A DNA stretch of 64,000 bases from Tamarix chinensis (GCA_030549775.1 CM060181.1:50474218-50538217); one strand, 5' to 3'. Shown: positions 1 to 12,292, counted from the stretch's first letter. The notes: a model not told the origin generated them from the letters alone. Translations and numbers: made by a program.

Positions 1-540
1 GATGTTTTGCTCCCAACTGCGGGTCGGAAGTTGCTAATTTTGGGAAATTTTGCACTGTTTTTGCGGTCCAAGGTATTGAATCATAAATGAAAAATATGAA
101 TGCCAGTTGGTACAGGAACTTTATGAAGTAGTACTTCTTTGGTCCATAGAGTATCAGCAAAGACCATGAAAATGGCGCAGATGTGTTTCGAGACAAAATG
201 GACAATGACAGAGTACAGAGAGTGAAAGACCCTCCCTTCTTTCCAGGTTCCAACCAACTCACCAGTCTCTCACTCTCTCTGTATCACTATATTAGTGTTG
301 CCTTCACAGTGGCAAACTCAGCTAGCCATTTTCGACCAAGCTTGCCGACGATGAGGGCGATTCAAGAAAGCATGGGAATAAAATTGCATTTGTAGAAGAG
401 AAATGCGGTGGGAATGGGAGCTAGTTGTGACGCGCTCTCTACCCGAAAATCAGAGGTGCGGCGGACTCTGGAAAGAGGCAGGAATGGTGCTTCATAAATC
501 AATACTTTTACCAATGTGCCCTTACAACTTTTCATGATTT
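1..540 (-). other. GC-richer low-copy stretch, possible 5' edge of a host gene
   Basis: Base composition is clearly less AT-rich than the rest of the window and I find no match to the repeat families seen elsewhere in it. Read on the minus strand it contains CT-rich, leader-like sequence, a short ATG-started stretch near 394-325, and T-rich intron-like sequence toward position 1. A plus-strand 70-codon ORF at 183-395 has no recognisable domain and I do not call it a gene. The reading that this is the promoter, leader and first exon or intron of a gene running leftward out of the window is inference only; it could also be unrelated single-copy intergenic DNA. Confidence 0.3.
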
Positions 541-1074
541 TAAAATTAAATTAAATAAACTAGAAGCCCGTTGTGGGCCTCGGGTTTTCTATTCCCGCAA
601 CACTTTTTTAGATATTTGATCAAGTGACGTCAATAGATCAAATTTGGGCCTGATTAGCTTATATTATCTAGAGTAGATTTGACTAATATCTATTAAATTT
701 TAAAAATTTACACTCAGAATTCAATTTATTAAATCTAACAAATAAATGGATACTAAATAAATCTGATTATTTTTAAATTTTTTAAATATGATTTATATAA
801 ATATAAATAAATTTATATTTTATATAATTTAATATATATATTTTATTAAAAAAATTTCTTCAAGTAAAAAGCTAAACATTTTAAAAGTAACTTTAATTTT
901 TTAAATAATATTTTAATGCTTATTAAATAAAATATTATACATAATATTTAGAAAATAAATATATAAAAATAAAATTTAAAAAATAGATAAGGTTCTCAAA
1001 TATATATACATATATATATACACACACACTTAAAGGATTTAAATCGAGTCTAAATTAAATATTACTAGATCTAA

Positions 1075-1119
<45 letters not shown>

Positions 1120-1345
1120 CTAAATTTATCAAATCTAAAAATTATAAATTTAAACATATTAAAATTAAAACAAATCTAAAAAAAATAAAGTCGGACTCGG
1201 AACCCCTATTCGGAACCCTACCGGTGCTGGCCTTGTGGGTATTGTGTCTACTGACAAACCAAAAGGATTGTACATGTGCAAAGTGGGGCCCCGGCCCGTG
1301 CGGGGGGATGGCTTGAACATCAAACAAAATCTAAGCCCCTACCAC
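541..1345. repeat. AT-rich spacer with TA/CA microsatellites
   Basis: No gene seen. The stretch is extremely AT-rich, with recurrent 'ctaaatttat' and 'aaatctaa' words on both sides of a pure (AT)n run at 1079-1117. A second mixed (TA)n/(CA)n tract lies at about 1001-1029. A GC-richer island at 1190-1320 follows. It resembles nonautonomous-element or intergenic debris but I cannot assign a family. Confidence 0.6.
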
Positions 1346-1673
1346 TTTAAAATATGTTGGGAATTGAAGTTGAAAATATAAAGGCTTTCAACATAATGGC
1401 AAAAGCCACCGAAGCGGTTGGAGCTTAAAAATGTGATGGAAAATAAACCTTTTCTTTTATCACACAACTAAAAAAAGGTTAGGTAAAATAAATGAACAAA
1501 CTAGATAATTGTAAGATTTAATGACCAAGGATTTTTTTTATCCATCATCAAGAGTTATTATTCGTTAAGAGAGAATATAATAAATATAAAATAATTGTTC
1601 AAGATTATATTTTAAATGCTCATATTATATTTATCTTTATTCATAATCATAAGTTTTAGTATTGAATTTCGTA

Positions 1674-1811
1674 GAGTTTGATGCATCTAAACCATAGATA
1701 AATCAAAAGTCATATATCTAAGAAAGATCATAAGATGACATGGAGTCTGATGCATCTAAACCGTAGACAAATCAAAAGTCATGTATCTAAGAAATATCAT
1801 CAGATGACATG
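1674..1811. repeat. 69-bp tandem duplication
   Basis: Two adjacent copies with period 69 (first 1674-1742, second 1743-1811) share 'tgatgcatctaaacc' and 'aaatcaaaagtcat' with only a few substitutions between them. It lies in noncoding spacer between the AT-rich tract and the first giant LTR. No gene is seen in 1346-1919 apart from this repeat. Confidence 0.85.
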
Positions 1812-2086
1812 GACATGCACTTATTATGGTTTAGTTTTATAACATATCCCCCTCACATCATTAATGGCAATGCCAATCAACTTTTAATTGAAGTTCATCT
1901 TAAAATGGAACACAATTTTTGTAATACCCCATATTTTTTTGTGAGATTTATAAAATAAAAAAATTATTGTGTTTAATGAAATTTGGATGATCCCTATCTT
2001 GATTTGGAACTATAACTTGGGTTTGATGCAATAAGAAATTTGAAAATATTTGGAAAAATTGAATAAGGTGAGTTTTTCTAGAGAAT

Positions 2087-2235
2087 TGATCGACTGGTTC
2101 TATGAGTTGATCAACTGGTTCATCATTTTAGCTAAGGGTTTTGCTCGATAGAATTGATTGATTGGTTTGAGAAAACAAATCGATTGGTTTGTAGAACAAT
2201 TGACTAGTGTGGCCAAATTGATTGATTGGTTTGTC
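2087..2235. repeat. Cluster of near-palindromic GATCGACTGGTT units
   Basis: About six diverged copies of a 14-15 bp word of the form TTGATCGACTGGTT (variants TTGATCAACTGGTT, TTGATTGATTGGTT, AATCGATTGGTT) are irregularly spaced 170-310 bp into LTR copy A. The core approximates AACCRATCGAYTGGTT, so it reads similarly on both strands. Equivalent clusters occur at the same relative place in the other LTR copies. Confidence 0.75.
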
Positions 2236-2717
2236 AGGTTGAGTGTTTTACGAAGCTTGATTTTCTAAAAAAAATCTTGTAATAAAATGAAACTTTGATA
2301 ATCCAATCTCAAGCTATTCATGAGTGATTCTTAACCCTTTTGATCATTTATCCAGCATTAATTTCTGTCTCAAACAGATTTGAGGGCTTGATTTTAATAG
2401 ATGAGGGGAGGATGACCTCACTTATGTCATCTTCTACCTCTCTCCTCTCCACAACTCTAGAAGTATGCTTCAAATTTCAGACTGTCCCTACACAGCTGGG
2501 AGATTTTCTTCCCACATTGATCTTTTATTTCCATTCTTGTGTTCGATATTTTCTAGATGTGCTCGACTTGCATTCTAAAAAAACCACCATTTTGAGCTCT
2601 GAGATGGAAGTCAATCTATTATTGATAAATTCACATATTTAGCTCATATTCAAATAATAAAACTAGGGTTTTTGATTTATTGTATGACCTCACTCATTCC
2701 TTAATCGATTCGTTGGT

Positions 2718-2725
2718 TATAAATA
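2718..2725 (+). promoter_or_regulatory. TATA box of giant LTR copy A
   Basis: TATAAATA is embedded in 'gttataaataat', 799 bp from the LTR start. The same octamer sits 801 bp into the LTR at 43411 and 795 bp into the LTR at 59851, and a mutated TATGAATA sits at the equivalent place in the leftward LTR at 12293-15694. Such conservation of position in otherwise diverged copies supports it as the pol II core promoter that ends U3. Confidence 0.7.
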
Positions 2726-3098
2726 ATCCTAATTACCCATTTTTCTCACCTTTCTTTCAGACCTCGAAATACTTAAGTTCTCAAGCACTTGTGTTATTCC
2801 TCTCCACTTTGAGCGCTCATTCAAATTCAATTCACTCTTTTGATTATTCCTTTAGCTCCCACTTATTTTATTTTCAAGTAAAAAAGAGTTAGATCTAGAA
2901 AGAATTTGAGTCTGCTTCAACTAACACTTCTCCTGTTTTCTCTTGGAAGTTGTAAGGTTGTTTTCCCCCCTAATTTGAGTTCTTGATTTGTAAAGGTTAT
3001 TTGATGATTTATGATTTTAAAATTTTATTTTAAGGTTTTAGAAGTTGAAATCTTTCACCTTAAAATTTTTCCCTGTGGTGGAAAATTGTGCTAAGCTT

Positions 3099-3108
3099 TA
3101 GGTAAGTC
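3099..3108 (+). promoter_or_regulatory. Conserved 5' splice-site-like sequence in LTR copy A
   Basis: The sequence is AG|GTAAGT with GT at 3102-3103, about 380 bp downstream of the TATA box. Equivalent sites are CAA|GTAAGT at 44584 (+), CAA|GTAAGT at 14526 (minus) and CAA|GTAAAT at 61041 (+), all 1169-1191 bp from their LTR starts and followed by an 'attctt' block. It could be a splice donor in the retrotransposon leader; no acceptor has been identified. Confidence 0.45.
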
Positions 3109-5163
3109 ATTCTTACCTTAAAATGTGGTATGAACAAGCATATGATTTATGTACTCTATCACATGTTAATATGTAGGTGCCTATATGATAAGTTGGCATT
3201 TTAGTGATGCATGTTGAAGTGATTAAGATTTTTGAGAAAAATGGCTTGAATTATGAAGAATAGGGTAAATTGCTTGAAAATAAAGCATGATCCAGTTTAT
3301 GAGCATGTTAAATCTTGGTATTATGCTATGGAATGTTATGGTTTAGACGTGGTAAGATTTTAGAGTGTGAATCACATGTAAAATGTTTGTTGTGTGTTGT
3401 CTGGGGTCAAGCTGATTGATTGGTTAAGCCAAACCAATCAACCGGTCCATAAAATAGTCAACTGGTTGGCTTGAACTGATTAATCAGATTACCTATGGTG
3501 ACTATGGTTGCTCTCTGCTTAAACTCATCGATCAGTTTATCAAAATCAATTGACTGGTCATAGAACAGTCGACTAGTCTAACTATACTAATTGTTTGGTT
3601 TGAGGGAACTCTGAGGTTTAGCTAAGCCAAACTGATTGACTGGTTATGCCAAGCCAATATACCAGTTAAGCCATAACATGCCATTTTTGATCTTTTGGAC
3701 TTGATATGTTTTGAAGCTATGCACAATGCTATTATATGATTCTTTAATGATGAGAAGACATTTCTTGGCATGGATTAGCTAACCTATTAGGTGGATTAAA
3801 TGGTTTATAATTTATGGTATTTTCACTAAGTGTTGGAAGATCTCAAAGGAAAAACCTAAATGAGTATGTTATAACTTCAAAAGGATAATGTTGTTAAATT
3901 ATTGGCTTAGATGTATTATCTTAATAGGTTGACTTAATCATGGTTAAGCACTTGGATGTTACATGGGCCATGTTTGATAACATAACCTTGAAAAATAACA
4001 CACTAATCACTTAAAATGGAAGACGGTCAAGTTATGCATGGATTTGGGTTACCTGATCCTCAATTAGCTACTAGGAGTTAGTTTACCTTCAGGTGTTTAT
4101 TGGTGCCTTAGGGGAGGATCCTAGTAGATCACGGTACGTTACCTACTTTAGACATTGATATTGTAATAAAGGTTATTGATACTGAAAGGTTTGGTTACCT
4201 AGATGGTTTTTGGATTTGGCTAGACTTTATATCCATTGGTGACTACTTGACTTCAGTCAAAATGTATGTCTTACGGTTTGGATAGGATTCTATGGGGTGG
4301 TAAACAATCTATCACTCAATAAGATTAATAATAAGAATGTGGATAAAGAAGAAATGAAAAAGGAGGGGAAAGATGAATAATGGCTTGTAAATAGTGAATC
4401 TAATGGATCATGTAAACTTGATAATGGACTTAAGGAAATAACTTGTTATTAAATCATACGTTCCTATCCATGTTAGTTATGTTGCATTACTACACATGAT
4501 GAGCCATGAATTGTCTATGTCTTTGTATGGCATGAAATCCTGATGCATTATATGATTATAGTACTATAAGTACGCTTAAGTGTAATGTGTAAGCATGCTA
4601 CTGTGTTCAATATGACTTTTATTATTTCTTGTGACCTTGTATGTTTATGAATCATGTTGAGGAGCAAATTATCTTACTTAGTGCAAAGTGTACTGATGTA
4701 TCCATTTATTCGGCCACTTGCTCAATCCCATAAGGAGAAGACCATGTGTAGGTTTTTGAGGATGGACGGTAGTGGACCTATCTCATTTTGGGTTTGGGGC
4801 TTGAGAGCATGGACATTTGGATACTATTATTTTGTCCTTAATGGACCAGGATTTGGGGATAAGCCCTTCCTTTGTTTTCTTCTTATTATAGTTATGTACT
4901 TTCGTTTAATCTTTATCTTATGTACTTGAACATTTCGGGGACCTATAGAGGTCTTGTTTTGTAAACAATCTACTCTTATTTTTGATTGGTTTAGGACAGG
5001 GACCTATATAGGCCTTGTATCTAGCATGCCACGGGCAGTTGACGCCTATCCTATATTAGGTATGGCTTTAACATCCTATTTTTTCTAGGTGTGTTGGTAT
5101 TTCTCCGCTTCTATAATGTTTTAAAACAAAAAAAAATTAGTAGTTAAAAATTGGGGTGTTACA

Positions 5164-6029
5164 AATTTATACCCATAAGCTTGTCATTGAACTTATTTCC
5201 TAGCTAGTTACATATATCTAAAATTGTGTGGGACCCATAAAACATGGAAGTGAGAAAATGAGAAATGTTAATTTTTAAAGAAAATGATTAGAAAATAGAG
5301 ATACTAGGAAACACCATAATATATTTGATCTATTTATTTATATGTATAGTTTTTATAATATTTCAAATACTATTTTTTTAAATAAGATCCTACATTTAAT
5401 TTAAAAAACTTTATTAAATGACATTTTTAATATAAAAGTAATTACTATTAACTACTGAGCTAAAATAAAACACTACTAAATCCTCAAGGAAACAAAAAGA
5501 GAATAAGACTAATAAGATACTATTCATCATGAGCCGAAAAAGAGCCCATCTAATGGTCCAAGCCCAAATATCACAACCCTAACAACCAAGATAATATATT
5601 GACATACTATCATTTGGCATTAAAATCAAAAAATCATTTTATCCCTCACCCAATGTTGTCATTACTAGTTATCCTATTCAATAAAGATATAGAAATACAA
5701 AACTTCTACTTTATCTCTCTGACTATAGTACCCCTAATTTCATACTATTAAATTTTTTTTGTGGAATCAAAATAATAGAAAAATGGTGTTTCCACCATAC
5801 TTATCATAGGATAGACGTTCTACCTTTCATCCCACACTAGATATAAGGTAATAGTATCCAATGTAACCAAAGATAAATAAAGAAATAACTCAAACATATA
5901 TTTTTTTTTATTGAAATACATAAAGTAATAAGAAGATAATGTTAGGGTTTTACAATCCAAAATAGAGTAACAAAAAGATGATCAACTACAAATAAAAATT
6001 AAAGTTAAATACCCAACAAGACTTACAAG
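5164..6029. other. AT-rich spacer, nothing recognised
   Basis: No ORF of note and no repeat termini. It contains several runs of A or T and ordinary AT-rich noncoding sequence between LTR copy A and the next LTR fragments. Confidence 0.5.
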
Positions 6030-6343
6030 TGTAATACCCTAACTTTCTCTAACCCTAATTTCTAGATAATTAGTCTCTGTATCCCTTCCTTAATCCTTAA
6101 TTATTATTTAAACACTTTACCCAAACTATAACAACCCCAAATTTCTTTTAAAAGAGTTAACTACGAATGTTAAAATATTAAAAATATAGGATATTACCGC
6201 TATACTTAATATAAGTTTGATTGCCTCTACTATTCTTACACTAAGTGCTAAGGCTAAAATATTACTCCGCTTAAATTAAAAACATCAATTATAAGAAACA
6301 GATAAGAGATTAGATTACAAGATCGCAATACTACGACATAACA
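6030..6343. mobile_element. LTR termini fragments, interrupted by copy B
   Basis: A plus-oriented LTR start (TGTAATACCC, 6030) is followed after about 97 bp by a minus-oriented LTR end beginning at 6127 (TATAACAACCCC). Downstream of that end is 'tattaccgc' followed by 'acttaatata', shared with the leftward LTR at 12293-15694. The minus fragment is then cut at 6343 by the solo LTR B and probably resumes after 9309. These are short remnants, assigned by their termini and one shared internal block. Confidence 0.5.
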
Positions 6344-9304
6344 TGTAATACCTCTACCTAAAATCCTTTAAATTATATTTAAAATTATGTTAATATAAAA
6401 TTAATTAATTTTGGTTCTGAAAAGGGCATGAAATTTGAATAAAAATGTAAATATTAGGCTCACCGATCAATTGTTTTTCCTAACCGATTGACAAGTACAC
6501 TAAAAAACTAGCAATTTTATTTTCTAATGAACTAGTTGATTGGTTTAGTTAAACCGATCGACTGGTTGTCCTTCGATTTTAGATCATTTTCTTATTATGA
6601 TTCGAATATCTTTTTAATGTTTATGAAAAAATCTAATCAAGATTTATTTGTGATAATAATCATATTTTGGTGCGTTGAGGTTATTTTTACATTATTTAGA
6701 TCATTGTATGATTTTTATCTAGCTAAAATTTCCCTAAAAGCATTTTTTTGAGGCATTTCTCACATCATCTCTTTTCACCCTCATTGTCGTCTTTTTTCTA
6801 ATAGCCATGGCTACTTGTTTGAATTTCTACACCTCTTTTCTGACTACCCAACACTATTCCATGTCGTTCCCTAGTTACACTCGACCTCTCTTACCTCATC
6901 ATGCATTTCTCTTACACCTTAGATTGACCATACTCAACCCAAGTTAGTTATCTCTCTCTTCCACTTGTGGATGTTGACCAACCCTCATCTATACACCCCA
7001 TTCTTTATTTATTCTCACTCGCTACCATCTACACTTGCTCATTCTCTCCCATCCTTTATGAACAAAAAATCACTAAGTAGTGGGCATTTATCCATTTTTC
7101 TCCCTTCTCTTTTCTATTGGAAAATAGAGGCTTGCCTCTTGTTCTCTTCTCTTCTTGGTCAATTATTATCTCTTTTCTCTTCTCCTAATCCTAACTTTAA
7201 CTCCCCCTTATTTCTCTTAAGCAATAAATGATTAAGGTTTTAAGAAAGATTAAAGATATTAAAATAGTTCTCTGTGAAATTTTATTTTGGGATAAAGGTT
7301 GGGTCATGTCATCCTTCTTTTGATTTCATTCTATTAAGCTTTGGAAAAAGAGTTTTAATTACTTTGATTCCTGATTTTTTAGGAATTGAGGTCTTGGTAG
7401 AAAATTTTCAAGTTAGGAGTATTTTGTGTTAGAATAATTGCTTGGAGGTAATTTATTTTTATCACTAATATGAATAAGATCTTTTGTTATCTATTATGGT
7501 TTCACATTCTTGGTATATTTCTGTGTTGTGTATGAGTTAATTGAGCTTGTAAATTCAAGCATGTGGTAAAGTTTTCATCTTGTAATTTTTAATCATGTTT
7601 TGAGTTCTTTGATATTATGCATACAGTATGTTTTTTTAATTTGTTTTATGACATAGAAACATCTTAGGATTAATATAGAAAGTTAGGTAAATTTTGATAA
7701 GTGGATCGTGGGTCTGGGTGATGTTTTGCCTAGACTAATCGACTGGTTACATGAATAGTCACTCGGTTTGGAATTCTTGTTCGATTGATTTTGAGAATAG
7801 TCAATTGGTTTGATGAACTAGTTGAATGGTTCCAATGAACAATCAATCAATTTGCCAAATCCATCAACCAGTTGCCTTGTGACCAGAGTGATATGGTATG
7901 TACTTAGACCCATTAACTATTTTAGTCAAATCCATCCACTGGTTCCTATGAACAATTGATCAGTAAGACTAATCAGTCAACTGGTTTTGCTGGTTTTCTT
8001 TTTATCTCAGTTTTGGTATGACTAGACCAGTCAGCTGTTCCTAGGGATCGATTGACTAGTCTCCCTAAGTTCGCCATGCTTGCTTGATGATTTGATTATC
8101 TTTTGTTGTGACATCTATCTTAATCTTTCCATGTAATTACAACATTTTAATCATCATTTCAACCATGGATTACTAAGATTTAATGAGTATCAAAATGGTA
8201 ATATTGTAGTTCCTTATTTGGTTGAGTTTAGTGTTTCCTTAAACACCCAAATTGGTGGCTTGTATGCTTTGGTTAGTTTTTGGTGTCAACAAAACACCTA
8301 ACTGGATTGATATTTTGAATTGAATAATGGAATCATAGAGGCCTTTCTTGTATGCATACTTAGGGTTTGGTTATCTTTTGTGCCATTTAACCTAGGGCCT
8401 TAAGTGTGGCGGATGTTGAAGATCCTCAAGAAAAGTCCCTTGGCACTAGTGTTATTACGGTGGGTGTAGCAGACCCAAAATTGAGCATATTCCTCCTCAC
8501 CTATCACAAAGATTTAGTGGATGTTGAAGATCCTTTAGAAAATCCCCTAGCACTAGTGTGTAGTGGTGGTGGGAGTTGTATTTCTATGCTAATCTCTGTT
8601 ATGGATAATAACATGTTGTGACTTGTTTTGGAAACTCATTTATGCTTATTTTATATGCCTTGTTTTATCATATACGTATCTATGATCTAATGCACCATGT
8701 TTTGCTTGCTAAGTATGATTATATACCATGTTATGATGTGACCTCAATGTGCAATATGAACTCTTATCATGTTCTAGTAGTATGTTTAACCATTACTTCA
8801 CCATATTGATGCTACATTTGTGTGGTTATTGTGATGATTCGGCTTCTATTCTAGTGACTAGAGAACGATTTACAGGGGTATGATTATCAGCTAGAGTACA
8901 TTGAGGTTGATGACATGGGTTAGTATTTGGCCATTACTTGGGGTTCAAGATTTATATTTTGTTGGTTAAGAGTTAGGCTAACTAACTAGATGTATTTTTC
9001 TCATTGTGTTGGGATGATTTTGTTATTTCAATTATTTAAACTCTTAGCTTTGGTCCTTGTATTTGGATCTTGTAACCTTTTCTCATCTATATTATCTCAT
9101 CTTGTTGTTATCATTATGGTGTTATTGGTGCATGCATATTTTAGTCTATTGTTTCTTTTTATCTTGCATTGGATATGGGTTAGGTGATAATCACACATCT
9201 CTTATATTTGATATGGTGGTATCATTCCCCGATTTTGCTTATATAAATGCTTCTACACTATCTTTAAAGTGAAATTTCCTAGTTTATAAATTGGAGGTGT
9301 TACA
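6344..9304 (+). mobile_element. Giant solo LTR (copy B) with perfect TSD taaca
   Basis: It starts TGTAATACC and ends GGAGGTGTTACA, 2961 bp. It is flanked on both sides by taaca (6339-6343 and 9305-9309), a perfect 5-bp target-site duplication. No PBS follows the right end, so it is a solo LTR, the outcome of LTR-LTR recombination. GATCGACTGGTT-like clusters lie at about 6475-6565 and 7725-8060, and the block around 8400-8560 is itself duplicated in a diverged way ('gatgttgaagatcct' twice). It sits inside an older leftward LTR fragment. ORFs inside (for example 6965-7231, 8990-9272) have no domains. Confidence 0.88.
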
Positions 9305-9309
9305 TAACA

Positions 9310-10572
9310 AAGGATGGGAAAAAGGTTATTGTAGTTGAAGAAAAGAAATACAAAAAGAGTCATAGGAGTCTAATGGATATACGAATCATATGGTGTTAAC
9401 GCAAATACTAAATAGTCCTAACTCTCAACACTAACTACTAGATATCAAACATTATTCTCAAAGCAATCCTCTAAAGTCATAACAACTCATTGAATAAGTA
9501 TGGGACTATAAAATGCAACTCATTAGTACAAAGATATCGAGTAAACCAGTATACAATGCTAAGCATGTAAAAATCACATGGGGCCATACAGATATCAATA
9601 GGAAAAAACTGCATAAACACCTCAAAGAATAAATGTAACAATGATATATAGTACACATGCTAGAACATAACATCACTAAGGTTATATGCTTATCATACCA
9701 TTACACTTAACCAATTTACATCCATCTCATTATCCAACATAACCATATTATAGAAATTAATAAACAAATTCATGCCAAAGGGTATTCCACGTAGGGAAGA
9801 CACCAAACTAAGCTTAATCATCTCCCAATTAATCTCAACATAACTCAAAATCATAAAGATAATGCACTAAGGAAACTATAAACCAACCAATTCCACTAAC
9901 CACAAGGAGGGTATGAAGGTAACAAGTGAACTAACAATTTGAAACATATCAAATGCCATCAAACAAGCTAATTTTCCTTTTAATTACTCGAGAGAAAACA
10001 AGAGACAACCTAGAGATATATGAAGTTTGTCATACTAGCATATACAAGAAACACAACACCCTTCCAACCATACAAAAAAAAATATATAATGTACATTGGT
10101 CATATAAGCATATGAAAGGCAACACACTACTCTCCTACCTAGGACACCTACTTCTTAAGAATTAATATCCCCTATAGGGTATGTAGGTCACCTATAGATT
10201 ATACTAGGGCCTTTGTTGGAGTTCTGAGACACCTCATGAAACCATTAAACCAAATCGAGATCTCCTACCTTGTATCTAGGGTAGTTAACCTTAAAGAGTA
10301 AACCATTCAAGATGTCGAGGTTTTTTACTTTAAATATTAGTATTTTATTTAGTGATCACGAATATTACATGATACACATGTACGTTTAATTTGTATACTA
10401 AACTACATTTCCTTTAAATTCAATTATTTATGTTAACCCTAAGGCCAACCTCACCATCTACTAAGGCCATCCTATGTCCAAATTTTTGAATTTAGGTGCA
10501 TTAGGTCAAAATTGACCTAAATGCCCTCAAAATTCTAATTATCTCAATTAACCATTTTAATTAAAAAAAAAC
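9310..10572. other. Noncoding, probable continuation of an old leftward LTR
   Basis: No coding region recognised. Position and the flanking TSD imply this is the other side of the LTR fragment interrupted by copy B. The far end is not definable by eye, and the last part (about 10140-10570) does not match anything else I can identify in the window. Confidence 0.35.
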
Positions 10573-10955
10573 CATAACACTCCCATTTTTTACTACTAAA
10601 AAATTTAGTTTTAAAAACTTTGTGGAAGTGGAAAACTAATAAGCACTTAGAAAAAACATAGAGTGCTGACCGGCAATCTAACATAGGATAGGCATTGATC
10701 GCCTGCTCCATGCTAGATATAAGGTTGAGAAACCAAACTCAATATAGAGTGCGCTAAAAACATGTTATACAAATGTTGAAAGAAAAGCTTCCAAGCATAA
10801 GACCTCAATGGCCCGTAATATTCAAATATGTGAGGAAAAATTAAACCAAAGTACATGGTTCAAAGTATAGAAAACCAAAGTATAGCGTTACTCTAAACTT
10901 TGGTCCATAAAGGACTGCTAAAAGTCCTTGGATGTCCATGTTCTTGAAACTCTCG
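10573..10955 (-). repeat. Truncated 3' LTR end of element D
   Basis: It aligns with the end of the 5' LTR at 12293-12680, including the blocks 'aaactaataag', 'gagtgcgctaaaaacat' and 'attaaaccaaagta'. The terminus is decayed (CATAACACTCCC where TGTAACACCCC is expected). Similarity stops near 10955, which marks the deletion junction with gag. Confidence 0.8.
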
Positions 10956-10984
10956 CAGCATTGGCTAATCTCTGCCCTTGTTGA

Positions 10985-12260
10985 AAGGTGTGAAGCTTCT
11001 GACCTCTAGGCCGACTAGCTTGACTATCAACACTAGCTAGTGATGGAGGAACCCTCAAAATCTATGAATGCAGCTGCTAAACAGATTTGGTGCTCTCATC
11101 TTGTGTTTTACCCCTATGAACACTACCTCCTTTGACACGACACTCATAGGCTTTGTGTTCGACCATACCACATCCATGGCAAGTCACCTTATTGCTTCTA
11201 TAATCTACTCCAAGGTGATTTGCTCCACAATGCTTACAGTAGTAATACCTCTCCTCGACACATCCCCCGGACTGACCCTATACTCCTGCCATACTTAAGT
11301 GGAATGCTCCCTCTAGAATAGGCATTCTTCCTATCACCAAGACGCTAATGACCCTCGAACTTCCTCTTACCCCCTAAGTGGGTACTCTAGGCTTAGATGA
11401 CTTGGGAAGCCTCCAAAGCTTACTAATACATTTCCACTATGTCTGGCTAGGTAACTCCCACTAACAGTTCTTGGTATTTGATCCCCGAGCCGATCTTAAA
11501 ATGATGGACTCACATCACCTCATTAGCCTCCACCTTTGAAGTAAACTAGATTTAGTCCACAACTCTCTTGTAGTACTCCTTTATCACCATGTCTCCTTGC
11601 CAAAGGGCCACAAACTCATTGTACTTCTTCATATGGAGGTGAATGGGGTAGAAATGGGCATGAAGCTCCTTAAGGGACTGTCCCTAACCTATAGGCTCTT
11701 TGCATCTACGTTGAACACTCCTCCACACTAGGTGTCTGCTCGTCCCCTCAGGCAGTACACTACCAAATGAATCCTCTTATCCATAGGACAAGCACATATG
11801 GTGAAGGTGTTCTACATGTCCTTGACCCATATCTCCATAATGTTAGGATCCTCCTAAACCTTGAAGATCGGTAGGTGATGATGCCTAACCCTCCTGAGCC
11901 AATCTTTGGGGACTAGTGCTGATGTTGGTACTAAAACTAGCGGTGATTGTGGTGCTTGAATCTAGCCTTCTATATAGGTTCCAATGGTATCTATGAGTGT
12001 CATAATACACTCATAATGACGATTAGTGGATATAGATTCCTAAAGACTAAGAGCAATAAGAACCAATCCATTACCTAATACTAAGACTCTCACAACAAAT
12101 CATCAGAAAAGCTATCTACAACACATTCCCCAATCCACTTGCTCACGGACATTCCATATTTGAAAATTATATAATTTCAAGTAAATACTTGAAGGATTTA
12201 GGAAATCGTTTAAAAGAAAACAACTTGTGCTATTAGGTTAAGCATTTTTTTTACTAGAAG
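10985..12260 (-). pseudogene. gag: Chromovirus gag remnant with zinc knuckle
   Basis: The Gag nucleocapsid/capsid protein packages retrotransposon RNA. On the minus strand a perfect C-x2-C-x4-H-x4-C zinc knuckle (CHGCGMVEHKAYEC) lies at about 11180-11139. It is preceded by a C-x2-CG-x2-H half-finger (CKHCGANH) at about 11245-11220, the two-finger arrangement I associate with Tekay/Del-like Gag. Nearer the start a retrotrans_gag-like block is readable (MDKRIHLVVYCLRG, with TWCGGV) around 11790-11710. Several in-frame stops and shifts show it is dead. It directly follows the PBS and ends at the deletion that removed pol. Confidence 0.75.
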
Positions 12261-12275
12261 GTATTTTCATAAAAT

Positions 12276-12287
12276 GCTTTGATACCA
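12276..12287 (-). other. Primer-binding site (initiator tRNA-Met type), element D
   Basis: The minus strand reads TGGTATCAAAGC, one mismatch from the plant tRNA-iMet complement TGGTATCAGAGC. It is separated by a few bases from the LTR end at 12293. It fixes the orientation of the element and shows that this LTR is a 5' LTR. Confidence 0.85.
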
Positions 12288-12292
12288 ACCTA

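Larger units (their letters stand above)
1920..5163 (+). mobile_element. Giant solo LTR, Tekay/Del-like gypsy family (copy A)
   Basis: It starts TGTAATACCCC and ends GGGGTGTTACA, the same ends as the copies at 6344, 43411 and 59851. The family is tied to a chromovirus because the copy at 59851 directly follows a gypsy integrase, chromodomain and polypurine tract. Copy A has no internal coding region, primer-binding site or partner LTR, so it reads as a solo LTR of 3244 bp. The flanks atttt (1915-1919) and aattt (5164-5168) are a possible TSD with one mismatch. Inside are a TATA box at 2718-2725, a GTAAGT splice-donor-like site at 3102, and two clusters of 'GATCGACTGGTT'-like units (2087-2235, 3410-3660). 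ORFs within it (2340-2642, 2680-2892, 4654-4929) show no domain and are taken as chance. Confidence 0.82.

Noticed and set aside
1920..5163. Interpretation as a DNA transposon with terminal inverted repeats TGTAATACCCC/GGGGTGTTACA
   Set aside because: The same terminus follows a gypsy PPT at 59851 and precedes a tRNA PBS at 12287, and TSDs are 5 bp, so these are LTRs.
8406..8621. ORF with a repeated DVEDP motif
   Set aside because: It lies in the giant solo LTR B and reflects a diverged 110-bp DNA duplication; no known domain.
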